NCBI GenBank assembly: GCA_036426205.1
Contig: CM071573.1
Location: 74,061,500 to 74,125,499, forward strand
Direction: 5' to 3'
Length of the DNA: 64,000 bases
DNA from: Ascaphus truei
Taxonomy: Eukaryota > Chordata > Amphibia > Anura > Ascaphidae
Part shown: in pieces, positions 22,355-33,167 of the stretch
How the letters are laid out: every line of letters starts with the position of its first letter
Position numbering within the stretch: the first letter of the stretch is position 1
Position numbers and translations under genes: made by a program
Notes under the pieces: generated by a model
What the model saw: the letters and a program-made list of their open reading frames with translations, nothing else
What the model was told of the DNA's origin: nothing
Database searches by the model: none

Positions 22355-22711
22355 TAGAAAAATATTAAATCAGACCGGCACTCATAATAATTAAAAAAAA
22401 AAACTTGCTAACTCAAATGGGCTGAGGCAAGGGGCCCTGATATGCTGACGTTGCTTGGATACATCCATGTGGTGACTCTGTACCTCTAAATATAGTACAT
22501 GTATATATATATATATATATATATACAGTACACGTGGTTATATATACGTGGTTCAAATTAGCTTTTAGACCCTTTGTGGAAGTTTTTGCTTAAATCGGCT
22601 GTTATAATTATCTATTTATTCTAATTGAATAAACTGTTTGGAATGACCCATTGGAGATAACAAGTTTTTTATTTTCTATTACTAGTGCTGCTCTGATTTA
22701 ATATTTTTCTA
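22355..22711. repeat. Foldback repeat with ~66-bp arms around a (TA)n tract
   Basis: 22355-22421 and 22647-22711 are inverted copies (about 80-85% identical) beginning TAGAAAAATATTAAATCAGA. The interior includes an alternating TA run (about 22500-22526). No coding sequence. Confidence 0.65.
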
Positions 22712-22754
22712 GGGAATAACATCTGCTACATGATGGCTACATCAGTATTTAGAT

Positions 22755-23109
22755 CATGGGTGCGCAAACTTTTTTGTTTTTTGTTTGCACCCCCCTGCCT
22801 GCTCTCGCCCCCCCCCCCTCCCGCTGCTCACGCTCCCCATGCCAGCCCCCCTTACTTAATTTTCTGTATCGGCAGCATCATTTGATGTCACAACGTCATG
22901 TGACGTCACATTTCCATGGCAACACGTCGTCATTTGATGCTGCGTTGTCATGGTGACGCGTCCCTGGAGAGCAGGTAAGAGGCAGTTACAAAGTCCTCAC
23001 GTGCTCCCCCAGCATTTTAATGTTGTGGGGGAAAACGCGAGGCCTCTGTAAGCGCCGCAACCTCCTCCCCTCCCGGAAAATGTCATGCCCCCCAGATTGC
23101 GCTCCCTTG
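22755..23109. mobile_element. hAT-type MITE (GGGTGCGCAAACT ends)
   Basis: The left end CATGGGTGCGCAAACTTT and the complement of the right end (CAAGGGAGCGCAATCTGG) match at about 14 of 18. Flanks ATTTAGAT / GATTAGAT match at 6 of 8. The centre is a palindrome around GACGTCACATTTCCATGGCA. This end type is common among vertebrate hAT elements. Confidence 0.65.
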
Positions 23110-23205
23110 GATTAGATTATAGGGTACAGAACCTTAGAAACCTTCATGTGTACTGTACACTCGTTTAAGAATGAAGTGCCAAACTCATTTAAATTGTAAT
23201 CCTTA

Positions 23206-23605
23206 GGCCTCGTCCCCGCTGCTCGCAGCTGCGCACGCTACGGCATGGTTTGAGCGAACCAGATACAGCCCTGTATGGTGCCGGGCCCAGTAGCTACCTG
23301 CACGCACCTGTAGAAAGCGCGATGCGCGACCGTATTTTATAAAGACAAGGATTTTGTCTTTTTTTGTGGTGCCGGCGTCACGTGGTTTCCTGCAAACCAA
23401 TGATAGCGCAGATGTTTTAAAGCCAATCACAGTGAGTTACATTTCAACCAATGGGAGAGGATGTGACGTCATGGCTGCGCCCCCTCGTCGTGCGTCCCAT
23501 CTCAGAAAGTCAGTGAATGGTGAGTCCACTGATCGCAACATTTATGTGTGCACGCGACGCCAGATGCCCTGCTGCGCGCGTGTACACGCTCACGGGGGCG
23601 TAGCC
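23206..23605. mobile_element. GC-rich PIF/Harbinger-like MITE, copy 3
   Basis: TTA flanks both sides (23203-23205, 23606-23608). Ends GGCCTCGTCCCCGCTG and CACGGGGGCGTAGCC form an inverted repeat. The interior has AAAGACAAGGATTTTGTCTTT (short palindrome) and CpG-rich sequence similar to 30470-30560. Confidence 0.7.
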
Positions 23606-23833
23606 TTAGATATTAGAGTCGTGGAGCAGTTGACTCCCCTATGTCCACTTAAAATGACCATAATCTGTCTGCATGACACATTCACACAGGACATCAGCAT
23701 AGGTGTAAAGGCTCCATATGTAGGACTCCTTACATAACTGCACGCATTACAATGTCATTTTCTATGTATGAAGTTCTCATTACAGGAACATAAATAAGTA
23801 AATCCCCACTTAACGCTCCAATATTTACACTTA

Positions 23834-24212
23834 GGCCTCGGGCATGGTGCCTCGGGCCGCGCTGAGCCGCGCTCCAGCTCTGCCTCGCCTGCTCAAGCTG
23901 GGGCTTGTTTGCGTCCTGGCAGGCAAGGCAGTGAGCGTGCTTTGGGGGCGGGGTGAAGGCGGAGCGGAGGCGTGGCAGGAGGCGGGGCTAGCCCCTCATT
24001 CCCATTGGATGGTTGCGGTCACGTGACCGCTCCTCCGCTCCCCTCAGCGCCGAAATTCAAACCTGCCTGTCTCCTGAAAATTTCTGAGCCTCCGCACGCA
24101 TGCGGAAGTGTGCGGAAGCGGCTGCTAAAGCCGCGCTGATCACAGATGCAGGGGGTAAGTGCATCTGCTCAGCACGGCTCAACACGGCCTGCTGTACCAT
24201 GTCCCAGGGGCC
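23834..24212. mobile_element. GC-rich PIF/Harbinger-like MITE, copy 4
   Basis: TTA flanks both sides (23831-23833, 24213-24215). Ends GGCCTCGGGCATGGTGC and TACCATGTCCCAGGGGCC form an inverted repeat. Contains GGTCACGTGACC (E-box palindrome), GGGGCGGGG (GC box) and CCCATTGG, giving a promoter-like look. Shares its right third with copy 1. Confidence 0.7.
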
Positions 24213-24215
24213 TTA

Positions 24216-25257
24216 TGGTTTCATAAATCCATGTACAGTAAATATACAGTATTTTACATATGCAGAAACGATGTAATAAACATAAAATGCATTGAGGGTA
24301 TACATTAGAAGATTGATTTATAATGCTTGATAGAGGAGATAGAAGTGGCATTCTCCATAACATTTGTTCCATCCAATTGAAGAAACTGTGTTACTATACT
24401 CAGTTATGAATGATTATCTTCTGGCAATAGTCCTTTTCATGGAGATGCTTTTTAAATGGTGCTAATTTATTCCCACATCTATTAATGATGATCTGACAAG
24501 ATAATAGCAATTTTAGTTGTATATGAAAAATACATGATGCAACACTATAAAAACTTATAATGTCAATGATAACTTAACATTATCATGCAAGCAAGTTTAA
24601 TATGGTATGTGAAGTGTCATATTTCATTATGGCTCATTTAGTCTGGCTTTGTAACAGTATAAGTTATATTGTTATCACACTGACTTTAAATGGCTTTAAT
24701 AAATGATTCAAAGAGCCAGGAGAACACTGTGAGGCTGTTTAAATCATTAAGTCGTTATCCCCATATTACTGCATCTTGTGAAATGATTATAACAAAACAG
24801 TGTAATATCTGTGAAGTATATCACACAACATACTAATATTAACAAGAAATGGGAATCCCAAAGCACATCCTAGTTCTAGCCTAGCTCTACGATACACAGG
24901 AATAGAAGAGAATGTTATAATGGGCTGTTTATTAACATCTGTTACAAAACATGGTTTAAACCAGCACTAGATTGATCAAAGAAACATGCAATTGAAAGTA
25001 GTGGGATTATTTTCTTTGTTAAACATTAGGGTTATTGTTGCCAAGATATTTTTTAGGGCTTGAGCAGAAAGCTAAGGGTGTTCTCCTACAATTCATTTGC
25101 TACGTGTGATATTTATCTTTTCAAAACCAGAGTGGAGATCTTTAGACTGCATTTATTTTTTGTTGTATACTTGAATGAAAGAAAAGTAGCCAGGTGTTCA
25201 AGTGAGTCAGTAATTCTCGTTGTCAGAAAAACGCCGGCTTTTGTCAAATGTTTAGTT
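24216..25257. other. AT-rich DNA, no feature seen
   Basis: Short open frames only; no repeat boundaries recognised. Confidence 0.5.
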
Positions 25258-25360
25258 CAGGGGTAGCCAACTCCAGTCCTCAAGAGCTAACACAGGTCAG
25301 GTTTTCAGGATATCCCTGCTTCAGCACAGGTGGCTCAATCAGTGGCTCAGTCGAAGACTG
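25258..25360 (+). mobile_element. Half copy of the palindromic hAT MITE
   Basis: CAGGGGTAGCCAACTCC and the following left arm, through GGATATCCCTGCTTCAGCAC and GGCTCAGTC, are present. The inverted right arm is missing after the centre. It is a truncated copy. Confidence 0.75.
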
Positions 25361-25504
25361 CCTTTATCAATGTATTATTACACGAGATTTCAATATTTCA
25401 CAAGTGTCCTTTTCAAATGCACTTGTACTGATTATTAGTACATCTCAAGAAGACACTATTGAGGTTGCAAGATCTCCTGAAAATACATTCTGCAGATCCC
25501 GCAA

Positions 25505-25738
25505 CACATGGACAGATTTGTAGAATTCAATAGCGGATTCAGCGATCCGTTGGCGGATTTTTTAGAATCCTGAATTGCTGAATCTGCGGATTGGATTCTA
25601 CAAATCCGCCCACCGGTTGTATCCAATGTCAGACTTTAATGAATCTGCGCGGGTTGAAACCGGGAAAATCCGTGATTTGGGGGGTAACATTAGCGAACAT
25701 CCGGGAAACGGATTTCGGTGGATTCGCACCCATCTCTA
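25505..25738. mobile_element. hAT-type element, TAGAGATGGGC family, left end lost
   Basis: The right end GGATTCGCACCCATCTCTA is intact and equals the family terminus. Interior motifs GCGGATTCAGCGATCCG and GCTGAATCTGCGGATTGG match the copy at 5612. The left terminus cannot be found. Confidence 0.6.
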
Positions 25739-26240
25739 CTAAGGACATAAAGTTGTAATCAGAAATGGCTTATCAAAGTTATTATAACCCAACTCCAAAG
25801 GAATCAGATTGAGAATAAACTTTCTACTCCAAAAAGTGTCTGAGTGGAAGACTACTGACTTCTGCATTTGTGTATTACAGACTCAGTGGCACCTATTGAT
25901 TTACAAGCTTCTGAATGCAGTAGCAAATCTTTGTTTCCAGTCTCAACTTCCGGGAACCTACAACCTCTTAAAGCCTCGACCTCACAGGCTCTCTCGCTCT
26001 TGGCTGCTGTGCATGCTGAAGATTAACATTACACCTACTATCGGTAAAAAGGGATACTGGTTTTGTGCCAGACCACCAAACATTCTGCCTTTTCACCTGC
26101 TTCTCACCTGCATCTCACATCAGCGTAAATCATCAGTCTTCTAGTTTAGAAAACCCTCACACTCGCAACATAAACTCAGAAATAGAAAAAAGTAATAGTA
26201 AAAGAGGGGTCACATCTATAGTTTCTAGTCTTAGCATAGA

Positions 26241-26335
26241 CCGGGGATGCTCATCTTCAGTTCTCAAGCCCCTCCACCCACCAGGTCAGGCTTTCAGGAT
26301 ATCCCAGCTTCAGCAGAAGTGGCTCAATCAGAGGC
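26241..26335 (+). mobile_element. Partial, divergent palindromic hAT MITE
   Basis: A left-arm remnant with CAGGTCAGGCTTTCAGGATA and GGCTCAATCAGAGGC stops where the next element's target duplication begins at 26336. Confidence 0.6.
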
Positions 26336-26338
26336 TTA

Positions 26339-27046
26339 GGGGCCTATGCTATAAGCCTCGATAAGCCACTTATCGAGCACTTATCGGCCAAAATGCCTAC
26401 TGCTATTCAGTAAGCCTCGATAAGTGGGCGATAAAGGCATGAAACGCTGAATTTTTCAGCTGTCTTAAAAAATCGCCGGGTGACTCGATCGGCGATAAGC
26501 CACTTACCGGCAGGTTCAGAAACTCATGCAATTCTAGTAGCCATGATTAGCTTATCGCGGCTCTAGAATGGCGAGTTTCTCTGAAAAATCCTTATGCCAG
26601 GAAAAGTTGGCGTGAAGGTGGTGAGAAGCTGCTGAGAGGCGGCTAGACATGACTTAGAAAAAAAAATGCATTTTTCCTGCATCAGATTCATGCCGGGGGT
26701 CTCCGGAGCTTATACCCATCAATATCAGCACTGGAGGCCCCCCGGCATGAATCCCATGCAATAAAAATGCATTTACGGGCAACTTCATTACCTTAGCGGC
26801 CAACCGCTAAGGCAATGAAGGGGTTAACTACCACTGACTACCACTGATATGTTTGTGGGTAGCAGGGGTGGGTGAAGGTGGCATTTTTGCCATTGGTGGG
26901 TATTTAGGACTTGCGAGGGGGGTGGGGGTTGTTGGTGGAGTTAACCCCTTCGTTACCTTAGCAGTTAATACTTGACTTGAGTAGGTGTTTTTGGACAAAT
27001 GCAGAGTGAGTAACCACTTTGGAAGACTATATAGTGAATTACCCCC
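26339..27046. mobile_element. PIF/Harbinger-like non-autonomous element (708 bp)
   Basis: TTA flanks both sides (26336-26338, 27047-27049). Ends GGGGCCTATGCTATAAG and the complement of the right end, GGGGGTAATTCACTATA, are similar. Near the left end the motif GCCTCGATAAGCCACTTATC and its inverses recur. Further in, 26690-26760 is an inverted GCCGGGGGTCTCCGGAG arrangement. No transposase frame. Confidence 0.6.
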
Positions 27047-27049
27047 TTA

Positions 27050-27566
27050 GACTGATAATGATAGCAGGCTAAATATAGCCTTGTAGCCTCTCTGATTTTC
27101 TTATGTCTTGATTTGAACTTCCAATGGGTGGTGTCTCCTTCACACTTGTGAAGCTCTGTTTTGAGTTGTTAGCATTTTCAGTATCGCACTGTCAAATTAC
27201 TCGTCCATCACAGCTGATGAGAAACAATCTGAGAAAAGTCCTCATCATTATTTTCCATATTGTATTATCTGTGAGCTCAATGTTGCAATTCATTCGAAAA
27301 GAGGCATTTCTGTACAAGATCTGAAATGATTTTTTAGGGGTGTTAGACAAGATTATAACAATTACGGTGGAAATGTGGCATACTTGCTAATATTAGCTTG
27401 AGCTTGTCTTCACATAATGATCCAAAGTTTTTATTTCGCTATGAAACAGAACTTGATAACAGATATTTCAAAAATGCAACAGGTATGGCAAAGGAGTATG
27501 TGCAATATCCATGAGCTCAATTCCTCTGTATCTTAAATCCCTTGAAAATAACAATAATGCACGTGC
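27050..27566. other. AT-rich DNA, no feature seen
   Basis: No repeat ends or coding signal recognised. Confidence 0.45.
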
Positions 27567-27896
27567 AATTATTTTGCCATTGGGACTGAAAAGTATAGAT
27601 GCGAATAAGTATGTGCTTCTAAAACAGGGGTGGCCAACTCCAGTCCTCAAGAGCCACCAACAGATCAGGTTTCTAGGATATCCTGAGGTACTGATTGAGC
27701 AACCTGTGCTGAAGCTCGGGATTGATTGAGCTACCTGTGCTGAAGCAGGGACTGATTGAGCCACCTGTGCTGAAGTAGGGATATCCTGAAAACCTGACCT
27801 GTTGCTGGCCCTTGAGGAATAGAGTTGCCCACTCCTGTTCTAGAATCGCATACTTATTCTCATCTGTTGTTTTCAGTCCCAATGGCAAAACAATTT
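27567..27896. repeat. Palindromic repeat interrupted at its centre by a hAT MITE
   Basis: 27567-27624 and 27838-27896 are inverted copies (TTTGCCATTGGGACTGAAAA and complement). The join between them, once the inserted MITE and one duplication are ignored, is the palindrome TTCTAGAA. The outer repeat alone would be about 110 bp. Confidence 0.75.
27625..27837. mobile_element. Palindromic hAT-type MITE, nested
   Basis: Ends CAGGGGTGGCCAACTCC and the complement of CAGGAGTGGGCAACTC. Target duplication TTCTAAAA / TTCTAGAA (7 of 8). The middle has an extra tandem copy of the TTGAGCCACCTGTGCTGAAG segment. Confidence 0.85.
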
Positions 27897-29103
27897 TAAT
27901 GACGTAATTATATATTATACAAATAATGCCAGCATCCCACAATCGTTTCCTGTGAGTGGGCAAAACATAAATGAGCCACAATCTGCAGAGAATGGTCATG
28001 TGCAGCATCTTGATTTCCTTTACTGCCTGCCCTGTTACCCTTCAGCCCACATTAATAACCAAGAAACAGGCATGTCCTCCTTCCCAGCATTGCCTTCTGG
28101 TACTGGTATCTGGAGAGCATCAGCTGATGCCAAGGTCAATATTCCTGATATGATGTTTGGGCTTCAATATGTTCATTTAACCAGTTGACTGCCAGCCGTG
28201 CATTGCCTTTTAAGTCAATGCAACCCCCAATCAGGCAGCAGCACATAGATCAAAGTAGCACTGCAGCACTGTTCTTTACAATATATCATCTTCAAATCCC
28301 TTTATCACGCTATACCTTATCTTATCCAAATGTTATGCTGCCCTTCTGCCCATTGGAAGGCCTTCATACAGCACAGAAATGTGCAGTTATTAATACACCT
28401 CAGGGGTGGCTGCCTCATTGCCCATGACATCCAGGAGAAAGCGTTGTCCTTGAGAGATGATGCAAACATGATGTGGTATACAGTATATGTGCAATTGTGA
28501 TCAGAGCCGCCATTCTATTCAGTAGTGTAGAGCTGTGAAGCAGTGATGAGAGCTGACACATTGCATGCAGGTATTGTACTTTTGTTTTTTCTCCCCATCT
28601 ATGCCAGTAAGAAAATCACCTCTAGAACAATTTGTCTTCGAGTATACCGCACTAAGCAACGGCAGAGGGGATCAAATCATCTTCAATGCTGTGAGGGCGT
28701 CTGGATCATTCGAAATGCCAATGTTGTTGTAATGTATGCTTGATTAGCCAACTTGTGAATGCCCATTAGGCTGTAAGATATTGCCTTTGGCATTAGGAGT
28801 ATTTGTTACACCAGTGAAGTGACTGATCGGGTCTGTCCAGAAAGAAACGCTTGTTTATAATCGGTTATCATCACACTGGGGAAGCCTGATAAATGTGACA
28901 ATATTTGGCACTGCCAAGACAGGAAGGTGACTTCACCGACACGGATTAGTGGTAGCAAATCAAAATGTTTTTCTTTAGTGTCGCCAAGTGAGGGTTAGCA
29001 GGTAATCTCTGCAGGGGACATTAAACTTGTTAAGGATACGTATTCTGTGCCAACCTCACTCCAAGAAGCAGATTTGTATATATAAATACTGTATACATTA
29101 AGA
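27897..29103. other. AT-rich DNA, no feature seen
   Basis: Short open frames only. No splice-bounded exon or repeat boundary could be supported. Confidence 0.45.
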
Positions 29104-29260
29104 CAGGGGTGGCCAGCTCCCGTCTTCAAGGGCCTTCAACAGGTCAGGTTTTCTGGATCATTCTGAACGACTCACTGATTGAGCCACCTGTGCTGAAGTA
29201 GGGATATTCTGAAAACCTGACCTGTTGAAGGCCCTTGAAGACTGGAGTTGACCACCCCTG
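29104..29260. mobile_element. Palindromic hAT-type MITE, short
   Basis: Ends CAGGGGTGGCCAGCTCC and the complement of CAGGGGTGGTCAACTCC. Target duplication CATTAAGA / CAATAAGA (7 of 8) at 29096-29103 and 29261-29268. Centre shortened relative to other copies. Confidence 0.85.
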
Positions 29261-29268
29261 CAATAAGA

Positions 29269-30689
29269 AATGGATACACCTGAAAACCTTTCACATTTAC
29301 TTATGTACAGATAGAATGTTTTCTGATTACAAAAGTGGACGCTTTAAATTCTCTTTATTTTCCATTTTCTTTCTTTCATGGTGAATTCTTTTTTTGTTCC
29401 AGAGAAAATCTTGCTATGAATTCAAAGGGCACCAAACGTCGCTATTTTATATGTAAAAGATGCTTTGTTCCTCATCAAATAAGTCTCGGGAGGTCTACAG
29501 TATGTAACAGCAGAGGGAAAGGAAGGTGTGCTTAGATGCACCGTTTTTTGGAGCAGGGATGCAGCATATGTAAGAACAGTATCTTACATCTGACGCAGTA
29601 TATTAGACATGGCATTTCAGATGTGGAGTATTTTCTTTTTTTGCAAATAAAAGGCAAAAAGAATTACACAGACTGTGATACATCTCATTATAATCTGGAC
29701 GCCATGTAACGCCTCCCAAACTTCTACTGACTCACCCCAAGGTGCCATATTGGAGCAAAATTATTTGACACATAGATGCAGGGTGAAAATGCTCTGGTTG
29801 TTTTCGAAAATTGCCTTTCTACATAGCCCCCTAAATACAGATGCAGCGTGATGGTCGGTCGCACTGTTCACGTAATCTGCTGCGGCCGCGTTTGTTATTC
29901 ATCTGTGCACACGGAATACCAGCGGCCAGACTAATGTCCCATCGAGATAAATGGCCCATCGGGATTAACACAGGGGGGGGCACCTGTGTCTGAATGGGAC
30001 CCCCATTGTGTGAATCCTACTGGGCAGCACCTGCCTGTAGGAGACGCGGCGTAAGAGGGAGACTGAATCTGTCACTCTCCCTGCGCGCCTCTAACAGGCG
30101 ATCGCACAGCTCTTATTTTATTTTAATAACACTGTATTGAAGCAGGGGGTCTCTGGAGCTGAACCACAATCATTTTAGGTCCGCGGACCCCTGCATCTCG
30201 GGTTACAGGCCATCCCTAGGCATACCTTCGGTAAGGCACTGCCTAGAGGTGGCAGGTCTCAGGGGGCGGCAAGAGAGAAAGTGTAGCAGCACTGACGCTT
30301 TCCGTTCTTTTTTGAATAGTAGTGGAATAGAAGCAGGGAGTCTCCGGATCAGAACTGCATTAATTCCAGCTCCGGGGACACCCGGTTTCCTGAGATACTT
30401 ATTGTCTTATGCTGAGCCTATACCGTGTGCCCTCGCATGAGGCAAGCACAAAGTGCAGGAACCCTTGAGGTCGCTCCTAGTGCGTGCGCACGACGGAGCG
30501 ACCGTGTTTTGAAAAGACAAAAAAAATGTATTTTCAAGCGGCGGCCTCATCACGGCCGCGTCACGTGAGCGGCCTGCGGGGTCAGCCGGGGACACCCGCC
30601 GGCCTGTTGTATGGGTGTTGCGCATGCAAAAATGTAAAGCAAGACATTTTTCAAAGTCCAGCTTTTTTTGCGTCTACCTTGAGCTGACG
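29269..30689. other. Unclassified dispersed repeats, no gene
   Basis: 30150-30410 has GGGGTCTCTGGAGCTGAACC / GTCTCCGGATCAGAAC and TGAGATACTTATTG motifs like those at 8910 and 26690. 30470-30560 is CpG-rich and resembles part of the MITE at 23206. Boundaries were not resolved. Confidence 0.4.
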
Positions 30690-30942
30690 TGTTCTGTTGA
30701 ACGCAACTTTCGCGTACGCTAAGGTTACGTAGCTTAGTGCATCCCGCTTAAGGGCAGAATTTAATGCAAACAGGGTAACGAACGAGCAAAGTTGGACTTA
30801 GAAAAATTTCCTGAAAAATGTCAGTTTTAGAGCGCAAAGTGCCTGTTTGCGTGGCTTAGTGCATCGTGTTTAGCGCAACATCACATTCTAAGAGCACTTT
30901 GCGCTCTAAAAACGATTTTACGGAGGTTAGTGCATGACCCCC
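30690..30942. mobile_element. Harbinger-like right-end fragment with hairpin
   Basis: Ends ...TTAGTGCATGACCCCC before TAA (30943-30945), a terminus comparable to the GGGGG-type end of the element at 26339. A perfect stem pairs GTTTTAGAGCGCAAAGTGC with its complement (about 30824-30842 and 30893-30912). The left terminus was not found. Confidence 0.4.
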
Positions 30943-30950
30943 TAAGAATC

Positions 30951-30980
30951 TTTTTTTTTTTTTTTTTTTTTCTTTTTTTT
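30951..30980. repeat. Poly-T tract
   Basis: About 30 thymines with a single C, just after the Harbinger-like end. Confidence 0.9.
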
Positions 30981-31317
30981 ACAAATACCCATAATATATT
31001 TGAGGGGCACCGTAAATCCGAAGGGTCTATTCGCACTACAAAATAAACTAGAATGAAAAAAAAGTGGCTTGAATCTTTAGTAACAAAAGTTGAATGTGCG
31101 TTAGAAGCAACCTATGTCATGTAAAGGAAAGATGGACAACAGTGACAGCAACATTTCGCAGAAGAACATAATGGTTCGTTAGTTCTTTTCGACTTCATAG
31201 CCACAGTCCCTGTTTTGTTTAAGTTTTAGGAATAGACTCTCACCCCCCTTCCATACAGTATGTGAGGAGTATTTAAACCAGTTTACGGCAGTTACCCTGC
31301 CCTGCCCCCTCCTGGTT

Positions 31318-31760
31318 ATGAAAACAAAAATTGCACAAATGTTTTCATTTTTAGTAGACTTTAATATTTCAGAAGTTCAGCTTCGCGAAGATGTAAATCT
31401 GCTTACAAAAGACGACCCTGAAAATGCTGATGACAGCCTTATTGGCGAAATAAATCGGTTACATTTCTATATCAAGGAAAATAATCCAGGTAAAAAAAAG
31501 TTTCAGACCTTTATAATATCCTCGTCCGGGAGAAGATTCACTCCGCTTCCCCTTTCACTGAAGCAATATTGGGTGTATTTTTAAGTTTGATGATAACCAA
31601 TTGCTCAGGGCGGTGAAGGGTCTTTTTCGAGGATAAAAAAATGAGCTAAGGACGACCATGTGACAAGACAAGCTTCTGTGCATAGAAAACGATGACCTCC
31701 GTAGCCGATCATTTGAGATCATCAATAAATTTAAATTCCAAAAAAATCAAGAGAATAAAA
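31318..31760 (+). pseudogene. hAT transposase remnant (C-terminal region)
   Basis: Two blocks resemble the C-terminal half of hAT-family transposases of the ZMYM/DUF4371-like type. The first (31339-31490) encodes FSFLVDFN... with a DDSLIGEINRLHFYIKE segment, like the helical stretch preceding the dimerisation domain. The second (31610-31740) reads LFRG*KNELRTTM*QDKL then IENDDLRSRSFEIINKF, which lines up with the conserved RSFS.LK.IKN.LR.TM...RL...SIE motif of the hAT dimerisation domain. It has two in-frame stops and a frame break between the blocks. The catalytic N-terminal part is absent. It is non-functional. The family assignment is from memory of the motif pattern and could be tested by a profile search. 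Confidence 0.6.
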
Positions 31761-32490
31761 GTTTAACAGTTTGAAAACATTTTTTTTTGTAAGTTTATAA
31801 TCAAATAATTTTCCGTCATGAAAAAGTCTGCCCAAGTAATTATTTAAATACAAATCTTTCATTTGTCTTAATCATTCTTTGTACAATATTTGTTTGACAT
31901 CTTTTTAAAGGGGCTTCATCTTTATCATAGCTTAGGGCCTTGCAAAGACGTAATCCGCCACTGTCTCCGCGCCACTCTTTAGGCCTTTAATTTGCCCCCC
32001 AAATCCTCCACATTTGAAGTAGGTGTAAGTCTTACATTCTACTTGAGGAGTAAGAAACGGTTCGTACATATGTCACAGTTCTGCCCCCCAAAAAACAGAG
32101 CTGTGTGTTTAAACACACTTTTCTCTAAATTGATACACAGGGGCCTGCTCTAGTAGCTTTGAGAAGTGTGTGTTCGCGTGGAAAGAGCCCTTTACGTTCT
32201 GGTAAGCCGGTCGCCTTATTCTAAACGCCCTTCCTGTATTTTCAAAGCGTGCAAGAGAGGCATTTTTAGAAGTGATTTTATTCTGGCCCTGCAAATCCCA
32301 GCGATATGGCCAAAATGTCTCAAGCTCACAAATTATGCCCATTCGTTTGTATTCTAGTACCTCCATTAAGTCCAAAATGCAAATATTTCCCCAATAGATG
32401 GGAGATTAGGCGTGTTAGTTATGGGCCAGTAATACTCTTCTCTCTGTGGCTTGTTAGTATAATAGTTTATATGTATGTGTTGAATTTGCT
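31761..32490. other. No feature seen
   Basis: A-rich stretches and short frames between the transposase remnant and the LINE fragment. Confidence 0.45.
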
Positions 32491-32494
32491 GAGA

Positions 32495-32907
32495 CGTCTT
32501 TGTAGCTTTGAGCATATTACTCCCATCCTGTGTGATCTGCACTGGTTTCCAGTGATCTTCCGGGTTTGGTTCATGTTGGTCATTATTGCCTTCAAAACTT
32601 TGCAAGGCCCAGGGCCTGCCTATCTGCTGTCTCTTTTGTTGCCTCGGAGGGATACTGCCTATGATCTCAGGTTATCAGGGGAAGGGTGTCCGCTCTCCGT
32701 GCCAAGGGTACTGCGGTGTTGCCTTAAGTGGAGGCGTACTTACAAAATGAATGATGTTGATGTATGACTTTCTTCTGGTGGCAAAGGTGGCAAAAAGGGA
32801 TAGAATTAATTGCCCAAGGTCACAAGGAGCAGACACTTGAATTTGAACTAGCTACTTCAAAGTCGATATCATTGATTTCAGAAGCCTTTACTCACTAGCC
32901 ACTTCAG

Positions 32908-32910
<3 letters not shown>
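32495..32910 (+). mobile_element. L2-type LINE 3' end, truncated
   Basis: 32510-32740 encodes EHITPILCDLHWFPVIFRVW then LVIIAFKTLQGPGPAYLLSL and LLPRRDTAYDLR. This matches the C-terminal tail of L2/CR1-clade reverse-transcriptase proteins (HITP.L..LHWLPV..R..FK......K.L.G.AP.YL). After a stop at about 32765 the 3' UTR contains TTGCCCAAGGTCACAAGGAG, a block known from L2 and MIR 3' ends, then an AT run. Only the tail of the LINE is present, as in a 5'-truncated insertion. It is non-functional. Confidence 0.8.

Positions 32911-32912
<2 letters not shown>

Positions 32913-32961
<49 letters not shown>
32913..32961. repeat. (TA)n microsatellite
   Basis: About 23 TA units, directly downstream of the LINE 3' end, possibly grown from its tail. 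Confidence 0.95.
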
Positions 32962-32962
<1 letters not shown>

Positions 32963-33167
32963 CCAAAGACCCCTGGCTTCTACTGGCCTCAACACTATAA
33001 GTCCTGATAGGATCAGGCAGTTGGGGTTAAACTCCTGCGCAGGGCCTAGCCTGCAGTTGCAGCCTGGATGGGTACTATGTTACTTAGGATAGGGAATTGT
33101 TATCACAGCTCAACCTTAATATTCAATAGTATATACATGATGGCGGTGCTTGGGGAATTACATATAT

